The notes below the pieces were generated by a model. The model ran no database searches. It was not told the origin of the DNA and was given only the letters and a program-made list of their open reading frames with translations. Both the position numbers and the translations under genes were made by a program. A stretch of 64,000 nt of DNA from contig NC_005125.1 in NCBI RefSeq assembly GCF_000011385.1, forward strand, positions 3,410,001 through 3,474,000, given 5' to 3'. Positions 1 to 8,862 of the stretch are shown here, piece after piece; the first letter of the stretch is position 1, and the number at the start of each line of letters is the position of its first letter. The stretch is from Gloeobacter violaceus PCC 7421. Lineage in GTDB: Bacteria; Cyanobacteriota; Cyanobacteriia; Gloeobacterales; Gloeobacteraceae.

Positions 1-84
1 CGTCACGACCGGCAGCGCTTGCTGGCCGCATGGCGCCAAAGCAAATCCGCACCGGTGCGCGCCGATGTGCAAAGTAGCCGTTGA
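1..84 (+). CDS. C-terminal end of an unidentified protein (partial)
   Basis: An open frame runs in from the window edge in frame 1 and stops at TGA 82-84, giving 27 residues rich in Arg, Gln and Ala. This could be the tail of a plus-strand gene that begins outside the window. There is too little sequence to name a family, and the frame could be fortuitous. Confidence 0.35.
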   Translation, partial: RHDRQRLLAAWRQSKSAPVRADVQSSR

Positions 85-145
85 TCCGCAATAAAGTCGC
101 TCCCCGAATGTGCCACCACACCCGAGCCGCGGGCCGCAACCGCGC

Positions 146-550
146 TCAAAAGGCGCTGGTGTCGGTGTCGGGGCAGCTTTCGGGATCGATGTCATCCAGG
201 AAAGAGTCCCCCCACTCGAGGACGGTACCGCGGGTCGTCTCGTTCACGCTGTCTTCGAGTTCCCCGGCCAAGCGCTCGGCGGCGTCGATCAGTTGCTCAG
301 TGTAACCGGAGCCTCTCAGGCAAGTTTGCTGTTCGGGGTCTCCGTAAAATAGGGCCTCCTGGGCGTCGGAGGTAAAGTCGGTGCTGCCGTCCTGATTGAC
401 GTTGTGACCGTCGTAGGGCAGCGTCTCGCCCTGCCAATACCCGACATCCGTTTGCACCGGTCTTGCCTGGGCCAGAAAGAGCTGTTGATCGTCCTCGTCC
501 GCTACAAGGTCGGTAGGCTCCGGCACCTCGAATTCCGGCTGTTCTGTCAT
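146..550 (-). CDS. Hypothetical acidic protein
   Basis: 134 residues, strongly acidic, with no signal peptide or membrane segment. The start is supported by a GGAGAAA ribosome-binding site a few bases upstream of the ATG. The C-terminal half has a short Cys-containing stretch (residues QQTCLRG) and ends in a Cys/Asp-rich tail. I do not recognise a family. It is probably a monocistronic, lineage-restricted gene. Confidence 0.55.
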   Translation of the reverse strand: MTEQPEFEVPEPTDLVADEDDQQLFLAQARPVQTDVGYWQGETLPYDGHNVNQDGSTDFTSDAQEALFYGDPEQQTCLRGSGYTEQLIDAAERLAGELEDSVNETTRGTVLEWGDSFLDDIDPESCPDTDTSAF

Positions 551-629
551 ATCAATACTTTCTCCATAAAGTAGAGTGCGATGAGACCGGCTAGGGACGC
601 TCTTCTACACTTGAAAATGAAAGACAGCA

Positions 630-911
630 TCAACGGGAGGTTGAAAAGATTATGGAGGCGGTGACTAAGTCGCCTTGTACGCTGGTCACCGGTGTCGGAA
701 CGTACAGATCGGTGTCTCTTTTGAGCGCTTGGAGCCCATCGAGTTCCGTCTGTAATTGTGCTGCGCTCACCTGCGGTTCGCAAACGCGCAAAGCGTACCG
801 CCTCGCATCTGCTTCCACCCGAACCACCAGATTCCCCAAGTGCCGCAGCACTGTGCACTCGGCATTCTCCAGAGCATATTGCTCAAGAATTTCCTTGACC
901 TGCTTGTTCAT
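630..911 (-). pseudogene. Truncated aminoglycoside/homoserine-type phosphotransferase (APH fold)
   Basis: The first ~85 residues look like the N-lobe of an APH/choline-kinase-like phosphotransferase: an N-terminal helix (EILEQYAL), then beta strands around LVVRVEADARRYALRV holding the usual nucleotide-lobe pattern, then the TPVTSVQGDLVT hairpin. The frame then runs into unrelated sequence and stops. The whole catalytic C-lobe, with the Brenner and DFG-like motifs of a ~330-residue enzyme, is missing. Nothing resembling it follows in 551-629, so this is a remnant. No function should be assumed. Confidence 0.6.
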
Positions 912-935
912 ACACAGGTTCAGACCTGCTTTGCT

Positions 936-1361
936 CTAGAGATTGCGTTCAGGATTGGCCAGTAATCCGCCCAGTACCGCCACCGGCACGACAGCCAACA
1001 AACCTAGCACCAGCGGCCAGGAGAGCAGTCCTCCGGGAGCATCCAGATTGAAGAAGATTGAAACCGCCAGCGAAATGATCCCAGTCAGCAGCGCGTGGCG
1101 CAGCGGCAGGGAACGGGCAGTGCGAGAAGCCATATAGCCCCCGAGGCCAGTAAAAAACAGTCCGCGCAAAAAATTGAAGACAAAAAAGGCGGCCGTGCCC
1201 TCGACGGGATACCCGCTCAGCATCACCACCAGACCCGCCGCCATGTACGTAACCAGTTCGGAGTGCAGCGTACCGGCGACATCGACCAGCGAACCAGTAA
1301 ATACGGCTCGCGACTCGAGGGGGCGGGGGGCCAGATCGGCGCTGTTGCGGGGTTCGAGCAT
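936..1361 (-). CDS. Small polytopic membrane protein
   Basis: 141 residues from the ATG at 1361. After a ~25-residue polar N-terminus there are about four hydrophobic segments: the AAGLVVMLSGYPVEG region, FFVFNFLRGLFFTGLGG, LLTGIISLAVSIFF and LVLGLLAVVPVAVLGG. A much longer open frame extends upstream on this strand, but it lies antisense to the solute-binding gene and is a composition artefact. The gene is divergent from the solute-binding lipoprotein gene across ~110 bp. Family not recognised. Confidence 0.6.
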   Translation of the reverse strand: MLEPRNSADLAPRPLESRAVFTGSLVDVAGTLHSELVTYMAAGLVVMLSGYPVEGTAAFFVFNFLRGLFFTGLGGYMASRTARSLPLRHALLTGIISLAVSIFFNLDAPGGLLSWPLVLGLLAVVPVAVLGGLLANPERNL

Positions 1362-1472
1362 GGTGATCGCCGGGAAGAGGGAAGATACGAAAATTATAGG
1401 CCGCCCGAAGCTTTCGGGTGGGTGGGCGCTTCCATGGCTAGGACGGCGGCGAGTGTGATAAGTTTCCTGCTG

Positions 1473-3092
1473 ATGGCTAGGATTTTTGCGTTTGCCGCCG
1501 CCTTGCTGCTCGCAGGCTGCACCTCCACCTCCCTGCCGCTTACACCCAAACCGGTGACGGGCGGCGTCCTCTCCGGGACCCTCATCGGCGATCCAGGCAC
1601 CTTCAACCCGGCCCTCGCCCGGCGCGGCAGCGCCCTGGAGGTTAGTCGGCTGATGTTTGCCGGGTTGCTGATGCCCGATAAAGCCGGTGGTTTCTCCCCC
1701 GACCTGGCTGCCGACTTTCAGCAGGCCGAGGACGGCCGCCGCTACCGCGTCCGACTCAAACCCGCACTGGTCTGGTCCAATGGCCAACCGCTCGGCGCGA
1801 ACGATGTCGTGTTCTCCTTCGAGCGGGTCTACGGCGACGGGCGATCTCCAGGCAGTCTGCCCCGGGGACTGAAGGTGAGCGCCCCGGACGAGCAAACGGT
1901 CGAATTTGTCCTGCCGGCCCCCGATTTCGATTTTGCCGCCTACCTGACGCTGCCGATTCTGCCCGCCCACGCCCTGGCCGAAGGCGATCCCCTCGCCCGG
2001 TGGGGACTCGACGCCGACCCGACCACCCTGCCGGTCAGCGGGCCGTTTCTGTGCCGCGGCTATACGCCCAACGAGAGTCTGGAACTGGCGGCCAATCCCC
2101 GCTACTGGCGCCGGCCCGAGCAACCTTATCTGGCGGGCATTCGCTACCGGATCGTGCCGGATCGGCCCGCGGCCCTTGCCCGCTTCCAGAGCGGCCAGAG
2201 CGACACCTACCGGCCGAGCCCCGAAGAGTATGCTGGGCTGGCGGCCGGGCGCTCTTCGGGTAACTACGCCCTGGTGAGCGGTGGCGCCGAGCAGCCTGTT
2301 TATCTTGCCTTCAACCTCAATCGGACCGCAGTTGCTGGCAAAGCGCCCGTCGCCTCCCCTGGGGCGAACTGGTTCGCCAACCCCGCTTTTCGCCAGGGGG
2401 TTGCCCTCGCCATCGATCGCAGCCGGCTGGTTCAAGAAGCTTTCTTGAACACGGCCGAGGCCGGCAAAGGCACATTCGATCAGGACGCAGCCCGCGAGCG
2501 GCTCGCCGCCGCCGGTCTCAAGGGCGGTGCAGGCGGAGTGCTCACCGATGCGGCGGGCCATAAAGTCAGCTTCGAGGTCTTGCTCGACGGCGACGATCCG
2601 GCCCAGATGCGGCTGGGCGAGGGCGTGCGCGCCCAACTGGCGCTTGTCGGTCTCGATGCCCAACCGCGCCCCCTGCCCCGGCTGGTGCTGCGCAACCGCA
2701 TCTTGCGCCAAAAACGCTGGCAGGCTGCAATCACCAATCCCGAGCGACTGGGGGCGCCGCCCCCGGCGAGCCTCTCGTTCTGGCGATCCGCGAACCCATG
2801 GCATTTTTTTGACCTGGGCGACGACCAGGGCACTCTCCCCTGGCAGGACCAATTCGATGCCACGTATGGGAACAAAACCGGTGCGTCCGAGCGCGAACAA
2901 TTGATAGCGGCGCACCAGCCGCTCGTCGAACTGGTGCGTCCCCTGGCGCTCGCCGCCATTCGGGCCGATGTACGCGAAAGTCGCTTCAGTGCCTTCGAGA
3001 GCACCTACAACGGCCGCATCCTCGCTAACATTTGGGAGGTGCAAAAAGCACCGCCGCCCCCGGCAGAAGTCTCCCCGGCACCGGGCAGCTGA
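1473..3092 (+). CDS. ABC-transporter solute-binding lipoprotein (SBP_bac_5, oligopeptide/nickel type)
   Basis: Residues 1-16 form a short lipoprotein signal ending in the lipobox LLAGC (Cys16), so the protein should be lipid-anchored. The rest follows the DppA/OppA family: GTFNPALARRG near the N-terminus, a DLAADFQ...YRVRLKPALVWSNGQPLGANDVVFSF domain-I core, the family SGPF...NESLELAANPRYW block and an AxxxAIDR helix. At 539 residues it is a normal length. An in-frame ATG at 1434 would add 13 residues; 1473 was chosen because it gives a clean lipoprotein signal. No permease or ATPase gene is adjacent, so the transporter partners must be elsewhere. The substrate cannot be told from sequence. 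Confidence 0.85.
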   Translation: MARIFAFAAALLLAGCTSTSLPLTPKPVTGGVLSGTLIGDPGTFNPALARRGSALEVSRLMFAGLLMPDKAGGFSPDLAADFQQAEDGRRYRVRLKPALVWSNGQPLGANDVVFSFERVYGDGRSPGSLPRGLKVSAPDEQTVEFVLPAPDFDFAAYLTLPILPAHALAEGDPLARWGLDADPTTLPVSGPFLCRGYTPNESLELAANPRYWRRPEQPYLAGIRYRIVPDRPAALARFQSGQSDTYRPSPEEYAGLAAGRSSGNYALVSGGAEQPVYLAFNLNRTAVAGKAPVASPGANWFANPAFRQGVALAIDRSRLVQEAFLNTAEAGKGTFDQDAARERLAAAGLKGGAGGVLTDAAGHKVSFEVLLDGDDPAQMRLGEGVRAQLALVGLDAQPRPLPRLVLRNRILRQKRWQAAITNPERLGAPPPASLSFWRSANPWHFFDLGDDQGTLPWQDQFDATYGNKTGASEREQLIAAHQPLVELVRPLALAAIRADVRESRFSAFESTYNGRILANIWEVQKAPPPPAEVSPAPGS

Positions 3093-3122
3093 AGACAAAC
3101 CGGACCGGATTGCGAGGATGAA

Positions 3123-3935
3123 ATGATCTACATCGTTGCCATGGTTGCCGCCCTGGTCTGCGCCTTGAGCCTCGTCCAGTGGCAAAGGCAACGCCGGCGA
3201 CACCCGCAGCCCGCCAGGGGCGTCGTAAGCCTGCAAACCGAAGTGCTGGAGCTGTCGGGCAAACCCCAAGCGCAGCATGCTGCAACCTCCGCCGGAGGCT
3301 CCGCGGGTGCAGACGAACCCGGTATCTACGATGTGGTGATCGAATCGGTCCAACCGAACACCTATCTGGAGTCGCTGCAGCAGCCTGCCGTCGGGCCGGC
3401 TGAACCGGTTGCCGCAACAGCCGACGACGAGCAGCCCCCCGCCTTGATATCCACCCCTGTGGAGCCGGCCCCGGACCCACAGGGCGATCCTTATCTGGAG
3501 CAGTTTTTCAAGCACCATGCGATCCCCGAAGTGAGTGTCGAGGATGCGCCGGCCCAGAGCACCGGCCTGGCCGAGACCCTCGATCGGCTGAGTGCCGCCA
3601 CCGACAGCTACTTTCCACGGCCCGAGGCAGAGTGCCGGACTGCCGAGGCACCCTGTGAGGAGATCGGGGGGGCCGAGCTGTTTGCGGCTTTGCCGACAAA
3701 GGCAGTGCAGCCCGGTCGCTACCGCCTGGTGCTCGAAGCCATCGATGTCGAACGGCGCAATCAGGTGGTGCGCGTGCTGCGCGAACGCGGCGGTCTGGAC
3801 CTCAAAGAAGCGCTCTCCAGCACCAAAAAGTTGCCCCGTGCCCTGAACGCCGATTTGGACCGGGAGCAGGCCCAGGCGCTCCAGGGGGAACTGGCCGCCT
3901 GGGGCGCGCGCGCCGCCATCGAACCGCTCCACTAG
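3123..3935 (+). CDS. Membrane-anchored protein with ribosomal L7/L12 C-terminal-like domain
   Basis: 270 residues. Residues 2-18 form one hydrophobic N-terminal segment, followed by a basic stretch (QWQRQRRR) and a ~170-residue low-complexity linker rich in Ala, Pro and Glu. The last ~65 residues (YRLVLEAIDVERRNQVVRVLRE, then GGLDLKEA, then DREQAQALQGELAAWGARAAIE) match the pattern of the L7/L12 C-terminal domain, including the GLxLKEA helix that contacts translation factors in the ribosomal protein. By the positive-inside rule the domain should face the cytosol. It lies 30 bp after the solute-binding gene, so the two may be co-transcribed. Function unknown. Confidence 0.65.
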   Translation: MIYIVAMVAALVCALSLVQWQRQRRRHPQPARGVVSLQTEVLELSGKPQAQHAATSAGGSAGADEPGIYDVVIESVQPNTYLESLQQPAVGPAEPVAATADDEQPPALISTPVEPAPDPQGDPYLEQFFKHHAIPEVSVEDAPAQSTGLAETLDRLSAATDSYFPRPEAECRTAEAPCEEIGGAELFAALPTKAVQPGRYRLVLEAIDVERRNQVVRVLRERGGLDLKEALSSTKKLPRALNADLDREQAQALQGELAAWGARAAIEPLH

Positions 3936-3948
3936 CCGGCCGCGGACC

Positions 3949-5514
3949 TCACCGGTGGGGAGCGTGCTTACGGGATTCGCCCGGGGCGCTCAACCAGTCC
4001 GCGGCATTGCCTTCTCCCGGGAGGCCTTGATAAGTCTGGGTGCGCACCTGCCCCGCCGTGTAGACAATCTGGCCGTTGTGGGTGCCGGCGACTCCCGAAT
4101 GGCGGGGCACCGGCAACGGGGTAAGCGATGTCCATGCGTTCGAAAGCGGGTCGTAGGCGAGGGTGTAGTTGTAGGTGTTGCTGCTGTCGAACTGCCCGCC
4201 CAGCACCACGATGCGGTTCTCCATGGCAAATGTTGCCGAGCCGATATGCGAAGTCACCCGCGGTAGACTCGCCACCGCGCTCCAACGGTCCGGCGCCTCG
4301 GGATCCCAGGCGTGCACCGCGCTCTGGGAGACCTGGCTGTCGCCGTAGCCCTGCTGGCCGCCGATGGCGTAGATCTTCCCGCCCAGGGCCGCAGCCCCCA
4401 TGTGGGATTTGGCGGTCGGTAACGGAGCCGAGGTACTCCAGGTAGTCCCACCGTCGAGTTTTAAGATCCAGTGATCTTTTTTGTCGGCGCGGTTGGCGTC
4501 GTTGCCGCCGAAAAAGTGCAATTCCCGGCCCAGCATTACCAGCGAGCCGGACCCGCGCGCTGCCGGTAAAGGCGGCATCGCCGTCCATTTGTTGCCAACC
4601 GTGTCGTACTTCCAGACGTCTTTGACAGCAAAAGTTTGGCTGCCATTTGAAGTATTGTCGGCGATGTAGCCCCCGGCCAGGTAAATGTCCTGGCCAACCA
4701 CGGCCATGCCGGCGTGGGTCAACAGCGTCGGAGCGTCGGCGATCTGCTTCCAACTGTCGGCCACCGGGTCGTAAGCGTAGCTGCGTCGGGTCGCCGTCAG
4801 CGGATCGAGATCGGTATAGCCTCCCAGCACATAAAGTTTGCCGCCCGCGAAACCGCCCTGGGACTCCGATAGAGCGATGGGCGAAGCCGCCTTGCTGCTC
4901 CAGCCGATCGACTCGAAGCCCGGCCGGCCGGCAATCTCGACGGCGTTGATTTTGGTATACAGGCCGCCCACGCCGTCGATAGACAATTTGCCGTCGCTGA
5001 CTTGCGTCTCAACGAGCACCTGCTTGAACGGCCGGCCGGCGGTGGTCCGGTAGCGCTCCAGAACCGGGATGCCCTCGACATTGAGCGCATGATCGCTGCC
5101 GAAGTAAACCGGATCGCCGACGGTGATTTGGACGCTGTAGGAGCCGTCCGGAAGAGCGTACTCCCACGCGGCGGGTGGACTGACCGCGCCGTCCGGGGGA
5201 TATTCCATGTGGGCAAGGGTGTTGAGCCGGGGGTCGATGCCGCCCACCGCCCGGTCACGGGTGTTGGCTGAAACATCGAGGGGGGTGGCCGTCGAAGCGC
5301 CCAGGCTGTCCTCGCGCACCCAACCGTAGCCTCGGCTGCTGCTGTAGGCCGCTCCGGTGTCTTTGAGATAGTCTGCGGGCACCGCCGAACCAGTCGGCTG
5401 AAAATTGAGCTGGACGCCTATCCTGTCAGTCTGGGCATTGAGAATTCTCACGAAACTCAACACTAAAAGCACCACCGCCGCCGTCGCCAGAGGTACGGCC
5501 ATCCACTTGTTCAT
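3949..5514 (-). CDS. Secreted malectin-like plus kelch beta-propeller protein (copy 1)
   Basis: 521 residues from the ATG at 5514. The N-terminus is a signal or anchor (MNKWMAVPLATAAVVLLVLSF). Residues ~35-200 resemble the malectin/CBM-like fold: VQLNFQPTGSAVPADY, a conserved GYGWV, and DGSYSVQITVGDP. Residues ~215-510 carry kelch repeats with recurring GGK(L/I)Y.(L/I)GG, YDP....W and hydrophobic-Gly-Gly motifs, enough for a six-bladed propeller. A malectin-like domain beside a propeller suggests extracellular carbohydrate recognition; that is inference. It is a tandem paralogue of the next gene, in the same direction with a 172-bp gap. Confidence 0.8.
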   Translation of the reverse strand: MNKWMAVPLATAAVVLLVLSFVRILNAQTDRIGVQLNFQPTGSAVPADYLKDTGAAYSSSRGYGWVREDSLGASTATPLDVSANTRDRAVGGIDPRLNTLAHMEYPPDGAVSPPAAWEYALPDGSYSVQITVGDPVYFGSDHALNVEGIPVLERYRTTAGRPFKQVLVETQVSDGKLSIDGVGGLYTKINAVEIAGRPGFESIGWSSKAASPIALSESQGGFAGGKLYVLGGYTDLDPLTATRRSYAYDPVADSWKQIADAPTLLTHAGMAVVGQDIYLAGGYIADNTSNGSQTFAVKDVWKYDTVGNKWTAMPPLPAARGSGSLVMLGRELHFFGGNDANRADKKDHWILKLDGGTTWSTSAPLPTAKSHMGAAALGGKIYAIGGQQGYGDSQVSQSAVHAWDPEAPDRWSAVASLPRVTSHIGSATFAMENRIVVLGGQFDSSNTYNYTLAYDPLSNAWTSLTPLPVPRHSGVAGTHNGQIVYTAGQVRTQTYQGLPGEGNAADWLSAPGESRKHAPHR

Positions 5515-5686
5515 AGAAGTCTCAATAGAATCGATCGAAACTTGCGAAGCTATGACCGGTATACGCCGGTGCGAGAACATATCCAACAATCTTTATGTTT
5601 ATTAACCCAAAGATCGCCATGGGCCATGCAAGCAGCGCTGATCTGGTTCAACGCGCATGCCCAATTGCTTGACTGCTCTCGGTCGT

Positions 5687-7267
5687 TCAATGGCCGGAGG
5701 GGCTATTCTCGTGCCGATCGTCGAGCACTGAAGGGTCGTACAGGAAGGCGCTCGAACCGGCGGCGGCAGGGACACCTTTGTACACGGTCGTTTGCATCTG
5801 CCCGGTTGCGTAGTAGATGGCGCCGTTATATTGGCCGGCCACACCCGAGTGGCGCTTGGTGGGGAAAGGATTGAGCTGCTCCCAGGTATTGAGAATTGGG
5901 TCGTAGGCCAGTACGTAATCGTAGTGGTCATTGTTGTTGAGGGAACCGCCGATGGTGATGATTCGGTTGTCCATCACAAAAGTGGCCTGTCCCATGTGGG
6001 AGATCCGATCGGGCAGGCTTGCCACCTGGGTCCAGGTGCCGGGATCTTCGGGCACCCAATAGTGCACGGCGCTCTGAGCATCGAGGGTCTGATCGAAGCC
6101 CTTTTGACCGCCGATGGCGTAGATTTTGCCGCCCAGCGCCACATAACCCATGTGCGAGAGCGGGAGGGGCACGGACGTGGAGGTGGTCCAACTGGTTCCC
6201 CCATCGAGCTTCAAGATCCAGTGGTCCTTTTTGTCCACCCGGTTAATATCGGTTCCACCAAAAAAGTGCAGTTCCCGGCCAAGGGCCACCAGTGCGCCCG
6301 AGCCGCGCGCCTGCGGCAAAGGCGGCATCGCTGTCCATTTGTCGCTCACCGTGTCGTACTTCCAGACGTCCCTGGTTCCGTAAGTCTGGGTGGTGTCGGG
6401 ATAGCCGACGTATCCTCCCGCCACATAAATGTTTTTGCCCACGATCGCCGTCCCGCCGTGGGTGATCGACGTGGGCATGTCGGCAATCCGCTTCCAGGTG
6501 TTGGCGGCTGGGTCGTAAACATCGCTGCGCCGGGTGGTGAGCAAGCTCAAATCGAGATAGCCGCCCAGCACGTAAAGTTTGCCGTCCACGAAGCCCCCCA
6601 CCGCCTCAGAACGGGTGATCGGCGAAGGGGCGACGGTGCTCCAGCCGACCGAGTCGAAACCGGGCCGACCGGCGATCTCGACGGCGTTGATTTTGGTATT
6701 CGTACCGCCGATCGAATCGAGGGTCAATTTGCCGTCGCTCACCTCGGCCTTGACGAGCACCTGCTTGAAGGGCTGGGCCGCTGTGGGCATAAACCGACTA
6801 AAGGCCGGGACCCCCTCGACATTCATCGAATGCTCGCTGTCGAAATAGGCAGGATCGCCCACGGTCAGTTGAACGCTGTAGGAACCGTTGGGTAGTTTAT
6901 ATTCCCAGGCGACGGGCACCTTTACCGCATCCGGGTCACTGCCGCCGGGGGGATAGTCCATGTGCATCAGCGTGTTCAGCCGCGGATCGAGACCCTTGAC
7001 CTTGCGATCTCGCGTGTTCGGCCCGATGCCGATTGCAGTGGGCGTCGCACTGCTCAGGCTGTCCTCGCGCACCCAACCGTAGCCGCGCTCGGAACTGTAG
7101 GGTGCACCATTGTCCTTGGTGTAGTCGGCGGGTACCGATGAGTTGCCTGGTTGAAAATTGATCAATACACTCAGCCTGTCTGCCTGAGCGTAGAGAATCC
7201 GGGTAAAACTCAAGCACAAAAGCGTGCCTGCTGCAGCGGCAAGGGGTGCAACCATCCATTTGTTCAT
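5687..7267 (-). CDS. Secreted malectin-like plus kelch beta-propeller protein (copy 2)
   Basis: 526 residues from the ATG at 7267. Architecture is as in copy 1: anchor MNKWMVAPLAAAAGTLLC, then a malectin-like domain (INFQPGNSSVPADY, GYGWV, NGSYSVQLTVGDP), then kelch blades (LYVLGGY, IYVAGGY, LHFFGG, IYAIGGQ, IITIGG). The two proteins align throughout without large gaps, so they come from a tandem duplication. The paralogues differ mainly in the propeller loops and the C-terminal tail, as expected if ligand-binding loops diversify. The upstream region (7268-7424) has no strong ribosome-binding site. Confidence 0.8.
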   Translation of the reverse strand: MNKWMVAPLAAAAGTLLCLSFTRILYAQADRLSVLINFQPGNSSVPADYTKDNGAPYSSERGYGWVREDSLSSATPTAIGIGPNTRDRKVKGLDPRLNTLMHMDYPPGGSDPDAVKVPVAWEYKLPNGSYSVQLTVGDPAYFDSEHSMNVEGVPAFSRFMPTAAQPFKQVLVKAEVSDGKLTLDSIGGTNTKINAVEIAGRPGFDSVGWSTVAPSPITRSEAVGGFVDGKLYVLGGYLDLSLLTTRRSDVYDPAANTWKRIADMPTSITHGGTAIVGKNIYVAGGYVGYPDTTQTYGTRDVWKYDTVSDKWTAMPPLPQARGSGALVALGRELHFFGGTDINRVDKKDHWILKLDGGTSWTTSTSVPLPLSHMGYVALGGKIYAIGGQKGFDQTLDAQSAVHYWVPEDPGTWTQVASLPDRISHMGQATFVMDNRIITIGGSLNNNDHYDYVLAYDPILNTWEQLNPFPTKRHSGVAGQYNGAIYYATGQMQTTVYKGVPAAAGSSAFLYDPSVLDDRHENSPSGH

Positions 7268-7424
7268 AGGAAAAAACCAGCCCGTAGTAAACACACCTAA
7301 GTCATTTCCACACAATATTACAATGCCATACATCAATCGAGTTTCTTTCGCAAGACCCTTGACGCACGCAGGCTGTCCGTTACGTGTGGGGACAATCCAA
7401 GGGGTCTGGTCGTTGTACAACGAT

Positions 7425-8309
7425 TCACCGCGACAGTGCTGCGTGGGCGAAGGTGCGAAATCCCTCCAGGTAGAGGCTGCCTCCCTCGACGGCATTGGTG
7501 GCGTGATCCCCGCCTGCAACCAGCAACAGGCGCTTGGGTTGGGGAGCGGCGGCATAGTTGCGCTCGCTCATCGTATGGGAGATCACACGGTCGCGGCGGC
7601 CATGGATAAAAAGCACCGGCACCTGCAGACGGCTCATCTTGGCAATCGAGTCGAAGCGCTGGTGCAATAACCATTCGACGGGAAAAAAGCGCGTCCACCG
7701 CTGGGCAGCGGTCATCTCCAGAATCGAGGTGAAGGAGCTTTCGACCACCGCACCCGCCACCTCCGGGTGGCGCACGGCCATTTCGACGGCGACCGCTCCA
7801 CCCAGCGAGTGGCCGTAGAGCAAAATGCGCCGGGGGTCGATTTTCCGCTCGCCCACCAGGTACTGCCAGGCGCGCTCCGCGTCGGCGTACACCCGGTTTT
7901 CTGAAGGAAACGGGCCGCTGCTTTTGCCGTAGCCGCGGTAGTCAAACAAAAAGACGGTAAAACCCAACCGGTACTGCAGGCGGTGGGCGTGTTCGGCGTT
8001 GGCGCCGACGTTGATGCCGTTGCCGTGCAGGTAGAGCACCACCGGCGCATCAGGGCGAGCCGCCGGGATCCACCAGCCGTGCAGTTGATCTTTCTCCAGC
8101 GGCAGGTACACGTCTTCGTAGCCCAGGCCGTAGGTGGCGGGAGTTTCGGTGACTTCCCGTTCAGGAAAGAAAATAAAACGCTCCTGGACCTGCCGGAGGC
8201 AGGCGCACGCACCTGCGTAGAGTAGCAGCGCAAGCACGATCAGTCCGATAAGTAGCATCCGAACAGGGCGCGGCAAAGGGATGGACAGCGTTGTTTCAAA
8301 TCGACCCAT
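7425..8309 (-). CDS. Membrane-anchored alpha/beta hydrolase (BEM46/FrsA-like)
   Basis: 294 residues from the ATG at 8309. A hydrophobic segment at ~18-38 should anchor it in the membrane. The hydrolase core follows with LYLHGNG (oxyanion region), FDYRGYGKS, the nucleophile elbow GHSLGG (Ser168), Asp240 in HGRRD and His269 in GGDH, so the triad is complete. The substrate is unknown; relatives act on esters or peptides. The start overlaps the end of the DUF1802 gene by 14 bp, which implies translational coupling. An in-frame ATG further upstream (8357) is less likely because it deepens the overlap. Confidence 0.85.
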   Translation of the reverse strand: MGRFETTLSIPLPRPVRMLLIGLIVLALLLYAGACACLRQVQERFIFFPEREVTETPATYGLGYEDVYLPLEKDQLHGWWIPAARPDAPVVLYLHGNGINVGANAEHAHRLQYRLGFTVFLFDYRGYGKSSGPFPSENRVYADAERAWQYLVGERKIDPRRILLYGHSLGGAVAVEMAVRHPEVAGAVVESSFTSILEMTAAQRWTRFFPVEWLLHQRFDSIAKMSRLQVPVLFIHGRRDRVISHTMSERNYAAAPQPKRLLLVAGGDHATNAVEGGSLYLEGFRTFAHAALSR

Positions 8310-8862
8310 CGCCAGGAGGTCCGAGCAAAGTGCAAAGCCGTCGGTGCAGCACGGCAAATTCGCTGTCGCTTACTACCGGTACGCTCGCTGGGGGCGCGAT
8401 GGATGCATCGAGCGTCACCCAGGAGTGACAACCGGCGTACTGGGGTTGCTCATGAAGAATCTGCGGACGCTCCAGCCGATAAACCCGCACCAGCAACACC
8501 TCCAGCCAGGGCTTCGCCCGGTAATCAAAGCGCTCGGCGATCGTGGACCAGGCCAGAACGTGCAGCCCTTCGAGCGAGCGCAGCGCTTCGAGGTCCAGCA
8601 CTTTCCAGTGGTCCGCCACCTCGGCAAAAAGGGCCAGCGCGACCGTTCCTGACGCCGGTGGCGGCGGCTGTTCCGTCCGGACGGCGGGTGCGAGCTTCTC
8701 GGGACTTTGATGAAATCCGGTCGGGTAGAGCCAGAAAGTCCGGTGCTCCGGCACAAAGCCCTCGCGGCGCTCGCGGATGCCGCCTTTGCGCAACAGGATG
8801 CTCTGTTCGCCCCGGGCGAGGGCTTCGCAGACGACCGCCCACTCCTTGAGGGCGGTGCGCAT
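8296..8862 (-). CDS. DUF1802 family protein
   Basis: 188 residues, cytosolic. It opens with the DUF1802 signature region: ALKEWAVVCEALARGEQSILLRKGGIRE, then FWLYPTGFHQ. The family is common in cyanobacteria and of unknown role. Its ATG overlaps the stop of der (TGATG), and its own 3' end overlaps the hydrolase start, so der, DUF1802 and the hydrolase form a tightly coupled minus-strand operon. Confidence 0.85.
   Translation of the reverse strand: MRTALKEWAVVCEALARGEQSILLRKGGIRERREGFVPEHRTFWLYPTGFHQSPEKLAPAVRTEQPPPPASGTVALALFAEVADHWKVLDLEALRSLEGLHVLAWSTIAERFDYRAKPWLEVLLVRVYRLERPQILHEQPQYAGCHSWVTLDASIAPPASVPVVSDSEFAVLHRRLCTLLGPPGDGSI

Noticed and set aside
1362-3932. A ~1000-residue open frame on the minus strand that runs through the solute-binding and L7/L12-like genes
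   Set aside because: Its upstream ~850 residues are antisense to two well-supported plus-strand genes and show no domain-like sequence; only the last 141 residues look like a protein.
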